A DNA stretch of 64,000 nucleotides. Source: Heterohyrax brucei (taxonomy: Eukaryota; Chordata; Mammalia; Hyracoidea; Procaviidae). This document shows positions 12,601 through 45,978 of the stretch, one piece after another. The notes under the pieces are model-generated. The model was not told the origin of the DNA. It ran no database searches and saw only the letters and a list, made by a program, of their open reading frames with translations. The position numbers and the translations under genes were made by a program. Every line of letters begins with the position of its first letter. Within the stretch, counting starts at the first letter, position 1. The stretch lies in NCBI GenBank assembly GCA_028571685.1, contig CM053143.1, forward strand, positions 51,205,208 to 51,269,207, given 5' to 3'.

Positions 12601-15124
12601 GACCCTGTGGAACACAGTAGAACTGTCCCATAAAGTTTCCAGTGGGCACCTGACAGATTTGAATTGCCAAACTTCTGGTTAGCAGCCATAACATTTAACC
12701 ACTACACCCCAAAGTGTTGCTGCTTGCTTACATAGGAGAAAGACGTTCTACTTAACCTCTTTTTATGATATGAGTGGCTACTGATTATTCCCTAGTCCCA
12801 TTAAGTCATTATAGAGTGCAAAATGATAGTATTCTACTTCTGTCAGTCCTTTATTTGATGGACTACTTTCTATAAAGAAAACCTTCCCCTCACCAAATAT
12901 TTGGTTATCCTGTTTGTATAAGAAAAGCGGGACAAATGCTTAATTATTTCCTTTTACAAATCACTGGTTTTTAAAATCACAAATTGGTTTGCTAGTGTCA
13001 CTTTCTGAAAGTGACCAATGAGTATTTTATTTTACTCTAGTATGAATTCATAGATTTAACATTTTTATGTGTCTCAGTGTATTACAGTTACTATTATTTT
13101 GGCAGGTCACATTGTCACAATTTTGGCCAGCCCCTTCATATTGACTTCAGAGTCCTTTTGTCATAATCTAGCAGTCACTGATTGCCTCTTTAGTCTCTGA
13201 TGTGACAGGGCATTCGGATTCATCTTACACATTTTCTGTACCAGGCCTAAAAATTAGATATTTTTCAGATGATTTCTAGTTCTTTTTTAGTGGGAAACTA
13301 CATTTACAATTCATATTAGTTGATATGTTACCAAAAGTATCAAGATCTTAAAGTTTTTTATTAATTATAAAATCTAATTATAAACTATGTTGTAGTGTTT
13401 CATTTTTAAAGTACATTTTCTGTTCTTTAACAGGATTGGCGAGCGTGCTATTCTGCTGGGCGGACTCACCATTGTATGGGTTGGCTTCTTTATCATGTTA
13501 CCCTGGGGAAATCAGTTACCCAAAATACAGTGGGAAGGTATAGCCATACATAATCTTACAATGTTAGTTCTGTTATCCATCTAAAATTAACAAGTAATAC
13601 ACTGTACTAATTTTTTTAATATAGATTTACATAATAATTCAATCCCTAATGCCACGTTTGGGGAGATTATTATTAATTTCTGTAAGTCTTCAAGAGAAGA
13701 TCACTATGAAGAACCAACAGGCTGTCCAGTTGAACAAGCCTGGTGCCTCTACACCCCTGTGATCCATCTGGCCCAGTTCCTCATATCATCTGTGCTAATT
13801 GGAATTGGTTATCCAGCCTGCAATGTTATGTCTTATACATTATATTCGAAAATTCTGGGCCCAGAACCTCAGGTGAGTCAATTATGCTGATGTTGCAGTT
13901 ATGTGAAGTATGTTTTGTAAGCACTCACATGTTCTGTTACATACTGAAATTTAACAGAGTGGGAGAAATATTCAGAAAAAAATTCAAATTTCACAAAAAA
14001 GACCAGACTTATGGTCTGACAGACTGGAAGAATCCCTGAGACTGTGGCTGCGGACACCCTGCTGACTCAGAACTGATGCCACTCCTCAAGTCCACCTGAA
14101 GCCAGGTTAGACAGGCCTATCAAACAATAACACACATGAGGAACATGCTTCTCAGTATAATCAAGTTATGAGATCAAACAGGCAACACATGCCTGAAAAG
14201 CGAAGACAAGTACGCAGGAAGGGATAGGAAGACTTGACAAGCGGTCATGCGGAACCTGGGTGTAAAGAGAAAGGGGGAAGAGCACTGACACAGCACAGGA
14301 ACTGCGACCAGTGTGTTAGGTTTTCGCTAAGAATATAATTGGTGCTATAAACTCTTACCTAAGCACAATAAAATAAAGTAATTAACCTGATAGCCTTAAT
14401 TTTTCAAATGAGAATTAGCATTTCTCTATTAAAATAAGGCAAAGAAAAAAAATTTTTAAATTCTTGTGTTCTGAAACTAAACATCAAATAAAACATGTTG
14501 GTAATTATTTTAGATTTGTTTTTAATCTAAGATAGTATTTTAAATTATTCCAGATTAAGACTAAAAGCAAATTAATTCCAAAATTAAGAATAAAAGTAAC
14601 ACTTGATGATTGTAACAAAATTGAAATCACGTAGAAACATTTGGAGCACAAAGTGAAGGCTCTTCTGAGCTGCACCACACCAAAGTCTACCACTGTTAAC
14701 TTCACTGGTACTGTTCAAGACATTTTTCTATTCCTATTCAAAGAGATACTTACTCACTTTAAAATAGTTTTAAATAAGGAGCTTTGGCTGAGTCAAATCT
14801 GGAGAAAAAGTAGTTGTGAATTTTTTCACAGTTTGGTAATAGCAGCATTATCTTTGTTTAGTAAATAACCTTGAATATCAATCTGCTTGTCCCTACCTTT
14901 GTCCCCCACAGGGTGTGTACATGGGTTGGTTAACAGCTTCTGGAAGTGGAGCTCGGATCCTCGGACCTGTGTTCATCAGCCAAGTGTATACTTACTGGGG
15001 ACCACGATGGGCATTTAGCCTTGTGTGTGGAATAGTGGTACTCACCATCACTCTCCTCGGAGTGGTTTACAAACGACTCATTGCTTTTTCTCTCAGACAT
15101 GGGGGGGACCCAAGAATTAACTAG
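6503..15124 (+). CDS. MFSD8: MFSD8 (CLN7), exons 9-13, 3' half of the gene
   Basis: Major facilitator superfamily domain-containing protein 8, a 12-helix lysosomal membrane protein; human loss of function causes the CLN7 form of neuronal ceroid lipofuscinosis. Five exons splice in frame: 6503-6611, 9724-9858, 13434-13537, 13625-13872 and 14912-15124, all with GT-AG introns. Lengths 109, 135, 104 and 248 nt equal human exons 9-12 (c.755-863, 864-998, 999-1102, 1103-1350), and the exon 11/12 junction splits the Asp368 codon as in human. The encoded part, about residues 252-520, covers roughly TM7-TM12. Visible features include [11 protein letters not shown], the glycosylation sequons NNS and NAT in a lumenal loop, and [15 protein letters not shown] in TM11. 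Exons 1-8 lie to the left of the window. No stops or frameshifts appear except the altered extreme C-terminus. PLK4 converges from the other strand. Confidence 0.97.
6838..8030 (-). repeat. Lineage-specific L1, 5'-truncated, antisense
   Basis: Poly-T start, then CATGACTGAGTGAAAATGTA (3' end of the element), the full 3' UTR, and the antisense end of ORF2 (GAAGACATTATGTTGAGTG as sense). Closely matches 51,132-52,469 and 56,774-57,558, so the family was recently active in this lineage. Lies in MFSD8 intron 9. Confidence 0.88.
8050..8212 (+). repeat. AfroSINE, full length
   Basis: Starts AAAACCCTGGTGGCTTAGTG and ends TTGATTTTGGTTTTTAG. Abuts the 5' end of the antisense L1. Confidence 0.9.
8322..8475 (-). 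repeat. AfroSINE
   Basis: Tail side AACCCACTGCTGTCCCTTTG on +, head side CTACCAGAGTTTCC. Confidence 0.88.
8640..8885 (-). repeat. Possible ancient L1 fragment, antisense
   Basis: Weak resemblance to antisense L1 ORF2 end (…TTATTCACTTATCAATACACTG…). Not certain. Confidence 0.25.
9344..9530 (+). repeat. AfroSINE, longer subfamily
   Basis: GGAGCCCTGGTGGCGGTGGT head plus the extra central segment GTCAGTTTCTGTAAAATTAC that marks the longer AfroSINE form. Confidence 0.88.
9724..9858 (+). CDS. MFSD8: MFSD8 exon 10
   Basis: 135-nt exon between TTTAG and GTAAGT. It encodes [20 protein letters not shown] and then TM8 ([20 protein letters not shown]). It ends two bases into the second Lys codon, as human exon 10 does. 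An ATG at 9668 in the same frame is intronic; splicing, not that ATG, defines the exon. Confidence 0.96.
10107..10277 (+). repeat. AfroSINE
   Basis: GGAGCCATAGTGGTGCAGTG head; ends GGGTTTGGTTTGGTTTTTA. Moderately diverged. MFSD8 intron 10. Confidence 0.88.
10880..11330 (-). repeat. L2-like relic, antisense, split by an AfroSINE
   Basis: Flanks of the SINE read like antisense L2 (GTTATATTTAAGCAGACAAC, GTGAGAGAACAGCCAGGCAA). Confidence 0.4.
11036..11203 (+). repeat. AfroSINE, full length, with target duplication
   Basis: Head AAACCCTGGTGGCGTAGTGG, core GTTCAAATCCACCAGGCGCC, tail GGTTTTTTTGG. Flanked by GGTCAAGGAAGG and GGTCAAGAAAGA, a near-perfect target-site duplication. Confidence 0.93.
11460..11870 (-). 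repeat. Ancient L1 3' UTR, antisense (left part)
   Basis: ATGTATCCAAAAGTATAGAG, ACCCAGCTTCAACAGTTAT, CATCTAATATCCAAGCAGT: antisense L1M. Continues after the LTR at 12360. Confidence 0.65.
11871..12359 (+). mobile_element. Solo LTR, MaLR/ERVL-like
   Basis: Begins TG, ends CA. Carries GCTTGAATTGTGTTCCCC near the start and AATAAAAATTTC then GCAGCACTAGATGACTAAGA at the end, the MaLR-type 3' end pattern. Flanked by TCTCC / TCTCT, a 5-bp target duplication with one mismatch. No internal retroviral genes. Sits in MFSD8 intron 10 within the L1 relic. Confidence 0.75.
12360..13255 (-). repeat. Ancient L1 3' UTR, antisense (right part)
   Basis: Resumes the L1 of 11,460-11,870. GGCCAGCCCCTTCATATTGA and CATCTTACACATTTTCTGTA are classic antisense L1M 3' UTR. 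Interrupted by AfroSINE 12,555-12,715. Confidence 0.7.
12555..12715 (-). repeat. AfroSINE, diverged
   Basis: Tail ATACCCATTGCCATTGAGTC on +, head side TTAACCACTACACCCCAAAG. Confidence 0.85.
13434..13537 (+). CDS. MFSD8: MFSD8 exon 11
   Basis: 104-nt exon after AACAG. It encodes [19 protein letters not shown] and [13 protein letters not shown] (TM9 and the start of a lumenal loop). The last base G begins the Asp368 codon. In human the same boundary base (c.1102) is a known CLN7 disease splice/missense site. The donor is GTATAG. Confidence 0.95.
13538..13624 (+). other. MFSD8 intron 11, 87 nt
   Basis: Very short GT-AG intron between exons 11 and 12, starting GTATAG and ending TTTTTTAATATAG. 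It is close to the minimum mammalian intron size and contains no repeat. Confidence 0.9.
13625..13872 (+). CDS. MFSD8: MFSD8 exon 12
   Basis: 248-nt exon. It encodes the glycosylated loop ([14 protein letters not shown], sequons at about N371 and N376), a cysteine-containing lumenal segment ([17 protein letters not shown]) and TM10 ([20 protein letters not shown]), ending at a codon boundary after PEPQ. The donor GTGAGT is consensus. Length and phase equal human exon 12. Confidence 0.96.
13960..14390 (+). repeat. Older lineage L1 3' UTR, sense
   Basis: GACCAGACTTATGGTCTGAC, GAGACTGTGGCTGCGGACAC, AACATGCTTCTCAGTATAAT and a terminal AATAAAATAAAG. Same family as 54,560-55,093. MFSD8 intron 12. 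Confidence 0.65.
14391..14911. other. MFSD8 intron 12, unassigned
   Basis: No named repeat or extra exon seen; ends in the polypyrimidine-rich acceptor of exon 13. Confidence 0.4.
14912..15124 (+). CDS. MFSD8: MFSD8 exon 13, coding part, with stop TAG
   Basis: Acceptor CCCCCACAG. The exon encodes [21 protein letters not shown]11, then [20 protein letters not shown] (TM12) and a short cytoplasmic tail ending HGGDPRIN. Human MFSD8 ends a few residues earlier with a GRIQE tail. The difference starts at a run of seven G (15101-15107). An upstream dileucine sorting motif, known in human near the N-terminus, would lie outside the window. Confidence 0.95.
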   Translation, partial: GVYMGWLTASGSGARILGPVFISQVYTYWGPRWAFSLVCGIVVLTITLLGVVYKRLIAFSLRHGGDPRIN

Positions 15125-15420
15125 CTAAGACTGTGATGGTAAGTACTTGCTGCTAGGAACTTCGTAGTCTAAGGCTGTCCCAGAAAATTGCTATGAGCCA
15201 GTCTCTAAGAGCCAGACTGAATATTTTGAATAGCAGGAACACATATTGAGTAACAGAGGAGATTCTGCAGTTCTGTTGTAATTATGAATGGTAAGATAGG
15301 ATGACAACATTCTGTATCATAATTCCTTATCCCCAAGTGAAATATTCCTCTTATAACCCTTTTGGGGTTACATGAACTGAATGGACAATTGCCTATACAT
15401 ATGAAGTTATACTCGTTAAT

Positions 15421-15620
15421 TTGTGGAGCTCCAGTGGTACAGTTGGTGAAGCACTTGGTGGTAATTCAAAGGTCAGTGATTCAAGCCCACAACCCACTCC
15501 ACAGGATAAAGACGTGGCAGTCTGTTTCCATAAAAATAACAGCCTTGGAAAGCCTATGGTGCACTCCTACCCAGTCCCGTAGGGTCACTGTGAGTTGGAA
15601 TTGACTCAAAAGAAAATTTT
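15421..15620 (+). repeat. AfroSINE, longer subfamily
   Basis: GGAGCTCCAGTGGTACAGTT head, central GGCAGTCTGTTTCCATAAAA, ends TTGACTCAAAAGAAAATTTT. Confidence 0.85.
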
Positions 15621-16849
15621 TTAAAACTCATAATATAAACCACAGAGGGGCTATTAATTAGAGACTTGATGCTCTGAAACCACAGGAGAGATCTGTCTGA
15701 GTTGGCAATGACAGAACCCATGTATTGAAATTTTTCCTAAATAGAAGTATTTTTATTTAAGGATATCTAATTATTCATGAAATATACATTTTTCAGTTAT
15801 CAGGTTTCTTTATAAAATAAAAATCATGACCCTTATATTTTCTACTTACCATGCCTCCCATCGTACCATCTCCTTCTTTAAGAAGATCTATTCCAATAGT
15901 GTAATCTCTACTTTATTTTAGTTCAGGATCTTACTAGGCAGCCACTAAGACAGAGTAAGAATAATGCTAATATGGAGCAATGGAAGAGGAAAAGCAAATC
16001 AAGATGGATTTCACTATCTTTAGTAAGGCTAACTACTTTTGTGTTTCAAGTGCTAACAACAATTGACTTGAGAAACAGAGGACAGATATGTGTTATGGAT
16101 ATATGGAATAGAAATGATTTATTAAAATTATTGGCATTTTTCAACTCCATTAAATCCTGGACAGAGACTATTTAATGTAATAGTTTTCTGATCTATTGGT
16201 AGTCAGGGAGTAAGACAGTTTTTAATCTATATATAACTATTACAAGCTGTAGACTTTTAGCTGAATTTTAAAGTTGGATGAGACATGACCTACCCAATCC
16301 AGTTAGGCTAATTAACTGAGGCAAAACAGCTTTATTATGTCAGTTTACTGACTTTACCTGACGCTGGCCACAGCACACTACTTGTGTATACATTTCTACC
16401 TCTACCTAAGTTGAATGCTGATGAAATGAACTCGTGTGGAACTATGTATACTGGCTATCAGTATTATTAAAAAAATACAGAAATATTTCTAAATACTCTT
16501 CCAAATGTTCCCTAGTGTACATTATGAATATTTTCAAATCCTGGAGTATTTCAATCTGTACTTTATATTTAGTTTGCTGTACTCTTAAACCCATTTTCTT
16601 CAGCTTTAATAGAAAATTTAACCTGACAGAAACCATCCTATAATTAAATATTGGCTTCCCCCCCCCCCTCATCTTTACCTCTCATAGCAAAACTCTGATT
16701 CAGTTAGATTTTATCATAACCATCGCCACATTTCTGTCTGTTTGGTCACACCCTGTGATCGCTGTTAGCTGTTTCCCCGCTTCTTCTTCCTCTTTAGTAC
16801 TGCTAATCCTAGAGTAAGCCCCACCCTTGGTTGCTATAGTGTGTACGAC

Positions 16850-17045
16850 AACACTAATAGTAATGGTGAAATTGATAATAGCAAATATCTGTAGAGTTCT
16901 TTGTATATTCCAGAGACTACTTAATGTACAGTTAATTCTCAGTGCGAAGGTTTTATGATTCCCATGTTACACATGAAGAAACAGAGGCAGAGAGAAGGAA
17001 CTTGTCTAGGTAACAGTTTACCTTAAGAGTTTACACTCTTAACTA
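16850..17045 (+). repeat. MIR SINE
   Basis: Conserved MIR core: TTCCCATGTTACACATGAAG followed by AAACAGAGGCAGAGAG and AACTTG. Confidence 0.75.
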
Positions 17046-17820
17046 CTGTATTTTTCACAGTGGAGAAAACTGTAATAGCAGTTAGGTAAATGCAAACTTA
17101 AGTTACCTGTATCAATGACTCCTATTAGCAGGAATATTTGAACATAATTTCAAGCCCATCAAAAGGGGCTTTTATGTTAGCATGATACTTACCCTGTTTC
17201 CAGGCAAGAATAAAACATAGATAAATTTTTCAACTTCTTGGGATGAAATTCCCATCAACTGTGGCATTGCCAGAATGACTCCCACATATCTATTGAGAAC
17301 ACTTTCTTTGGTAAAGAACACAGAGATTATATCTGTGCACATCTTGGCACAAAAGAAGACAAATAAAGAAGTGCCATGGGTTTGGGGAGAGAACTGAGAT
17401 GTCAAGTTTGAGAAAAAAAGTACCCAGTTGAGGACTTCAGTGAGACAGGTTGAGAATAAATCAAAAAAGATACAAGGCCTTAAAGATATGAAAAAAAACT
17501 GGTGTTAAAAAAAAATGTCTTTAAGATATGTTTTTAAAAATTGAACTTAAACTTGAGAAGGGTAATTTTTCATGCCATGTAGTAATTTATAATTTCACAA
17601 AAGCATCTGTCTTCCAGCAAACCTTAGCTACGTTTAAAATAAATTCCTCTTGTTCATGTAAAAATTTTCTCTGAAGTGAAATAAATCTGTATGTAATTTT
17701 TTGTTTTAAGGAAAAAATACTTAACCTGCATTACTTTGCGAAGAAATTTTGGGTACCATTTTTAATTACTGTAGACTTTTTTGTATCTTAATGTGTATTT
17801 TATACTGTGAATGTGCATTT

Positions 17821-17826
17821 AATAAA
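17821..17826 (+). promoter_or_regulatory. AATAAA polyadenylation signal (MFSD8)
   Basis: Canonical hexamer on the + strand within ATTTAATAAATAAG, followed within 20 nt by a CATGCATAT stretch. It is the first strong signal after the putative last UTR exon. Confidence 0.5.
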
Positions 17827-17869
17827 TAAGATTATCATGCATATATGTCTTAAGCCTTAAAACTTTATT

Positions 17870-17930
17870 CTTTCATACTTCAACACATATTTAAGGGACA
17901 ACCCCTATGTGCCAATCACCTTGTAATTTA
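17870..17930 (-). repeat. L2 3' end fragment
   Basis: TTCAACACATATTTAAGGG...CTATGTGCCAATCACC resembles the inverted L2 terminus. Confidence 0.5.
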
Positions 17931-19917
17931 GGGGCGTAGAATGAGGAACAAAACTAAAAATATTGCTGGCAGAGCTCTGGAAATAAACTTTAAAAATAAT
18001 TTCAGTGATGATCAAATTAGCAGTAACACAAGAATAAGACAATGGAAATGAATGTAGGAAAATTAAACAGAATAGAGAAAAATTATTCTAGAAAAAGTGG
18101 TAGATACAGAAACTAGGCAAAGATTATTGAACATACATAAAAGCCCTTAAAGAAGAAAATTAAAACAGTGGAAACAGAACAAATTATAAATTATGAAACA
18201 AGAAAATTTATCTTCACTAAAGTGAGACTTGTGTCTGCATGTGGAAAGCACTCTCCATGTGCCTGGGGAAACTAACCCAGAATGGTCTACACTGACATGT
18301 ATTCTAGTAAAAATAATGGATTAAAATATAACTTTGGGTATCCAGGCAAAATGACTAAGTCACTTACAAAGTTGTATTTACAGTCACTGATGACTTCATG
18401 CCCCAAAGGCACTGTAATAGCATACTTTAGATGTTCAAAGAATGGCAGTATGAGCCAGGTATTTTATATCCAGCCAAGGTGACCTTCAAGTAGTAAGTCT
18501 AAATTACTATTATAATGAAATAAAGAATTTTGGTTGTAAACTGGTATCACTGATGGAAGTATGGAACTATGGAAACAGGATGACAGAATAATATATAGTG
18601 GTTAGAAAACAAGAGGTCATCAGGCTGCGGGTAATTCCACTGCCTTAAACAGTTTCCCTGACATGCCCTGTAGCTTTACATTAACATTCTGGTTCCCATT
18701 CCTTTAACTGCTGCCCAGTAGATGAAACTGGCTGAAACCAGTTTAGATGCAATAGTGACATCTGGGTGATACCTTTTAGTGCTTCATCCATAGTAACTTC
18801 CAAGCCTTTTGGATAGAGATAGGCTGCCATTTTTAAACAAGTGATGTATGAAGCTGTTATCTTACTGTACCTGTGTAGCATGATCAAGAATGTTGTCTAT
18901 ATAATTTATTTGATCTCCTTACTTGTAAGCCTCATTAAAGCACACCTGCCTAAACCGTATTTTTGAGCAGTCTTGGAGGCATCAGCTGACTGTTTCCTTC
19001 TTTGCACAACAAAATAAAACTACCTTTCTGGTCTCCCACCTCCACCCCTTGTTTATTGGCTTTGACAAAAAGAGAAATACGTCAACCAAATGGAATGTGT
19101 GAACCTTGTTTGGAACCTGATTCAAATGAACTATAATCTTTTATTTTTTGTAAGACTATCAGGATTAGGGGGAGTGAACACTGGATATTTGATATTATAT
19201 AAAATTAAAACTTTCTTCTCAGTGCAATAATGACATTATGTATCATTATGGTGATTAAAATGGTATTTAAAGATAGCGATGATTCCTTGAATTTTCTTTA
19301 AAACAATCTAACTGGAAGAAAATAAAAAGCAGTATGAGTGATGCAAGATTTGCCACATGTTGATGACAGTTGAAGCTAGAGGATGGGTACATGGAGGCTC
19401 ATTATACTATTTATATGAAACTTTCCATCATAGAAAACTTTCAGAAGGAAGGAACTAAAAAAGCTGAGTGGGGCTGGCTCATTTCAGGTACCCTTGTAGT
19501 ATGATTTGGGTAGTCCATTTGCTGGGGAACTGCCACATGAGTAACTTTAGGTCTTTCCTGTTGGGCTGGACAGATTCTTCAGACAAGTCTCTAATCTCCT
19601 GGTCTGGAAGGGCAAAGTGTGGCGAACTTTGAGTCTGGGAGCTATGTAAGAAGAGGTAGGGAGTAGAGATGGGGTGTCTATTCAGCATTCACTGTGTAAT
19701 TATTCAATCCCTCTGTTTTCAACATGGTACCCACATCTCAACTATGTGGTTATCTCCCTGTCCATAAATTCCAGATAGATTTCTGTCTACCTGTTTTATA
19801 TATAGTGTGTGTGCAAACTTATATACAAATGTGTGTATGCACTGTGTGCAATATATATATTATATACACGTATACATTTTATATATACACACACACACAT
19901 ATAAATACATATATAAA
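17931..19917. other. MFSD8-PLK4 intergenic stretch, unassigned
   Basis: No gene. 18,060-18,490 (GTATTTTATATCCAGCCAAG) may be an old L1/HAL1-like relic, but I cannot place it. An AT/AC-rich simple repeat occupies 19,850-19,915. Confidence 0.4.
19850..19917. repeat. (AT)n/(AC)n simple repeat
   Basis: Alternating TATATA, TATACACACACACACACATA and ATACATATATA. Confidence 0.8.
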
Positions 19918-20155
19918 ACAAACCTGTTTGCTGTTGAGTCACTTCTGACTCATAGCAACCCTACAGAGCAGAACAGAACTGCACCATAGGATTTCCAAAG
20001 AATGGCTGCTAACTTCTTGGTTATCAGCTAAGCTCTTGAACCACTCTGTCACAAGGCCTTTCTTTCCCAGTGCCTCAGGACGGACTCAAACCTCCAGCCT
20101 TCTGGCTGGGTTGGCAGTTGAGCATGTTAACTGTGTACACCACCCAGGAACACCA
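19918..20155 (-). repeat. AfroSINE, longer form
   Basis: AAACCTGTTTGCTGTTGAGT tail, GCAACCCTACAGAGCAGAAC, then an extra 3' segment (CAGTGCCTCAGGACGGACTC) before a second tRNA-like head. Possibly two merged copies. Confidence 0.8.
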
Positions 20156-20159
20156 AAGT

Positions 20160-20480
20160 TGGATCACTGGTGTGTAAAAATGTGTCATTGAAGTACATAC
20201 TGTCAAATTAGTTTCACAGTTAACATTTACATTCTAATCAACAGTACTGAAGAACGTTCTACATCTTTGTGGGTAATATTGTTTTATTACCAATCTCTTT
20301 AATAAAGTGAAAAATGATTCTTGTTTTAATTTTGTATTTCCCCAACTAGTAATAAGGTTCAGCTTTTTTTTTGAACATATGAATTTCCTACTTTGTGAAT
20401 TACCTGCTCATATCTTTTGTTCATTTTTTTTACTGGGTTGTTTGTCCTTTTAAAATTAATTCTGCAATATATTTTCCAAA
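20160..20480 (-). repeat. Ancient L1, antisense
   Basis: AAAGTGAAAAATGATTCTTG, CTTTGTGAATTACCTGCTCA and TCTTTTGTTCATTTTTTTTA follow the antisense L1 ORF2 end pattern. Confidence 0.65.
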
Positions 20481-20869
20481 CATAATAATCTTTCTTTAGA
20501 CTGACGTGGGCACAAACCTCCAAAACAATGTTGAATAATTGTGCCATGGAGTATTCCTGTCTATGTAATTGAAACAGCTTCAATATTCCCAATTATAAAA
20601 ATCGGTAGGAAACAAAAAACAGTCTTTAACATATTTAAGTAGTTTCATTCTACTCCTACTTCAGAGTCTTTTATTAGGAATGGCTGACCTACTACCAAAT
20701 ATTCCTTTTTCTTTGTGTTAATTAATTAATGGCATTGTTAAGTTATCCACTGCTAAAATATGTCATTAAAATTTAACTGTTCCTCCTATACACACAGGTA
20801 ATAAAATACAAAAATGAGTTTATTATGAACTTGCTTTTAAAAAGAAATTAAGTAACTCAAAAGATAAAG

Positions 20870-21342
20870 TAACATCACTGCATTTATTTTTTTTATAAAA
20901 TACATTTGCAGAAATATTTCATGAGTAAGTGGTGCTACAAAAATAAATATAAAACAAATATACATTTTTACATGTTATTTGTAACATAAATACATATTTA
21001 CATGTTCAAAAAACTCCAAATAGCATATTTTGTCCATGATTCTCAACATGTGTGAGAAGTAAGGAAAACCATAAAACCACAAATACACCACACATCATTT
21101 CTATTTTCACATTTAAAAGATTGTTCAGTACAAACATACGAACTCCTAGGTTTAGGAGCATGTTCTAAGAGCAAAGTGAGGTTTCCAATCTGTTTTGTTG
21201 TTCTCTGATTTCAAATGCATTTGTTATGGTACAGATTAAAATTCTCTTTAGCAGGAAGGCTTTCTGAAGTTATCAAATAAAAAGTCACTTTACTTGAAAG
21301 CCAACAAAGTTATTTATTAAACTTATCTAAAAGACATTTTAA
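20870..21342 (-). other. PLK4: PLK4 3' UTR (inferred)
   Basis: About 470 nt of AT-rich, repeat-free sequence follows the stop on the minus strand. The last strong AATAAA before repeats start is at 20883-20888 (minus), with a further one at 20819-20824. A proximal AATAAA lies at 21313-21318, only 25 nt after the stop. Several minus-strand ATTTA pentamers would be consistent with an unstable cell-cycle mRNA. The end point is inferred. Confidence 0.55.
20883..20888 (-). promoter_or_regulatory. AATAAA polyadenylation signal candidate (PLK4)
   Basis: Minus-strand AATAAA in ...AAAAAAAATAAATG. It lies 455-460 nt after the stop codon and is the likeliest distal signal. Confidence 0.5.
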
Positions 21343-45035
<23,693 letters not shown>

Positions 45036-45420
45036 ATTTCCCGGCCCCGGTCTATGCTTCCCGGATTAGCTCCCTTCACGCAGTTCCTTCGAGGCAGCGC
45101 TCCAAGCAGCCAGCCGGTCTTGGCGCCCATTAGGCTCGGCTCTCTACGCCGCCGCTCCTGGCGACGACGGCACAGCCACCAAAAGATTTCCCGGACACGT
45201 CCTGAGGCCTGGGCAGCGCCTCCGCGCTCCCATTTTGAAAAACTCCCGCCGGTCGCCGCCCAAGTGTGGTTGGCGGTGACGTAACGTCCTGAGTAGCTCC
45301 GCAAAGGCTGCTCCAATGGCGCATGCGTGCGAGCTCTCCTGGACTGACCTCCGGAGTTTCTAGTCTTCAGCGCCGGGGCGGAGAAGGAATAAGTGGTTAA
45401 AAAACAGGCTTGTGTTGAAA

Positions 45421-45660
45421 GTGTGCGCGGTCCGCTGCAGCAAAGATCAGCGAGTCGGTTATGGGAGCTAACCGTAGAAAAATGACATTTACAACTGATC
45501 GGCTAGCCATCGCGGCCTGAACAACGACTCCCACGAGGAGTTTAAAGCGATTCTAAAATTTCAAATGTTTATAAACTTGACAGCACAGGGAGAAACATCA
45601 CTACCTTGCTTAAACGAACAATTTACATCTTTATTCCACAGTTTTTTGGAACTATTATTA
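45421..45660. other. Upstream of PLK4, unassigned
   Basis: Unique sequence falling from CpG-rich to AT-rich; no gene seen. Confidence 0.4.
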
Positions 45661-45662
45661 AT

Positions 45663-45830
45663 GCCCTAAGGACACAATGACTAAGAGCTCTACTGCTAAC
45701 CAAGAGGCGTAGAGTTCAAATCCACCAGCAGCTCCTTGGAAATTCCATAGGGTAATTCTACTCCGTTCTGTAGGGTTGCTTGACAGAATTGACTCCCGGC
45801 AACGGGTTCCGTCCTTTAGAAGAAGGAGTT
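45663..45830 (+). repeat. AfroSINE, diverged
   Basis: GACTAAGAGCTCTACTGCTA ACC head; GTTCAAATCCACCAGCAGCT; GACTCCCGGCAACGGGTT tail. Confidence 0.85.
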
Positions 45831-45832
45831 CT

Positions 45833-45978
45833 GGTTAAGAGACATAGCAAAAAATGTGGCAGTTTGCTTCTGTAAGGATTTATGTTCTCAGAAACGCTAT
45901 AGGGCAGTTACACTCTGTCCTGTAGGGTTGCTGTGAGTTCAAGTCAACTGGATGACTAGTTTGGTGTGGTTTTTGGTA
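45833..45978 (+). repeat. AfroSINE, longer subfamily, 5'-shortened
   Basis: GGCAGTTTGCTTCTGTAAGG central segment; ends AGTTTGGTGTGGTTTTTGG. Tandem with the preceding copy. Confidence 0.82.

Larger units (their letters stand above)
15125..17840 (+). other. MFSD8: MFSD8 3' UTR region and poly(A) signal
   Basis: AATAAA at 17821-17826, just right of a unique, repeat-free stretch (17711-17830), is the likely MFSD8 polyadenylation signal. A perfect donor GTAAGT lies at 15139-15144, 15 nt after the stop. A good acceptor (TTTTTTGTTTTAAG) ends at 17710. The UTR may therefore be spliced, with 15139-17710 as an intron, or continuous. The middle contains an AfroSINE (15421-15620) and a MIR (16850-17045), which suits an intron better. 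This is inference; no transcript data are available. Confidence 0.5.
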
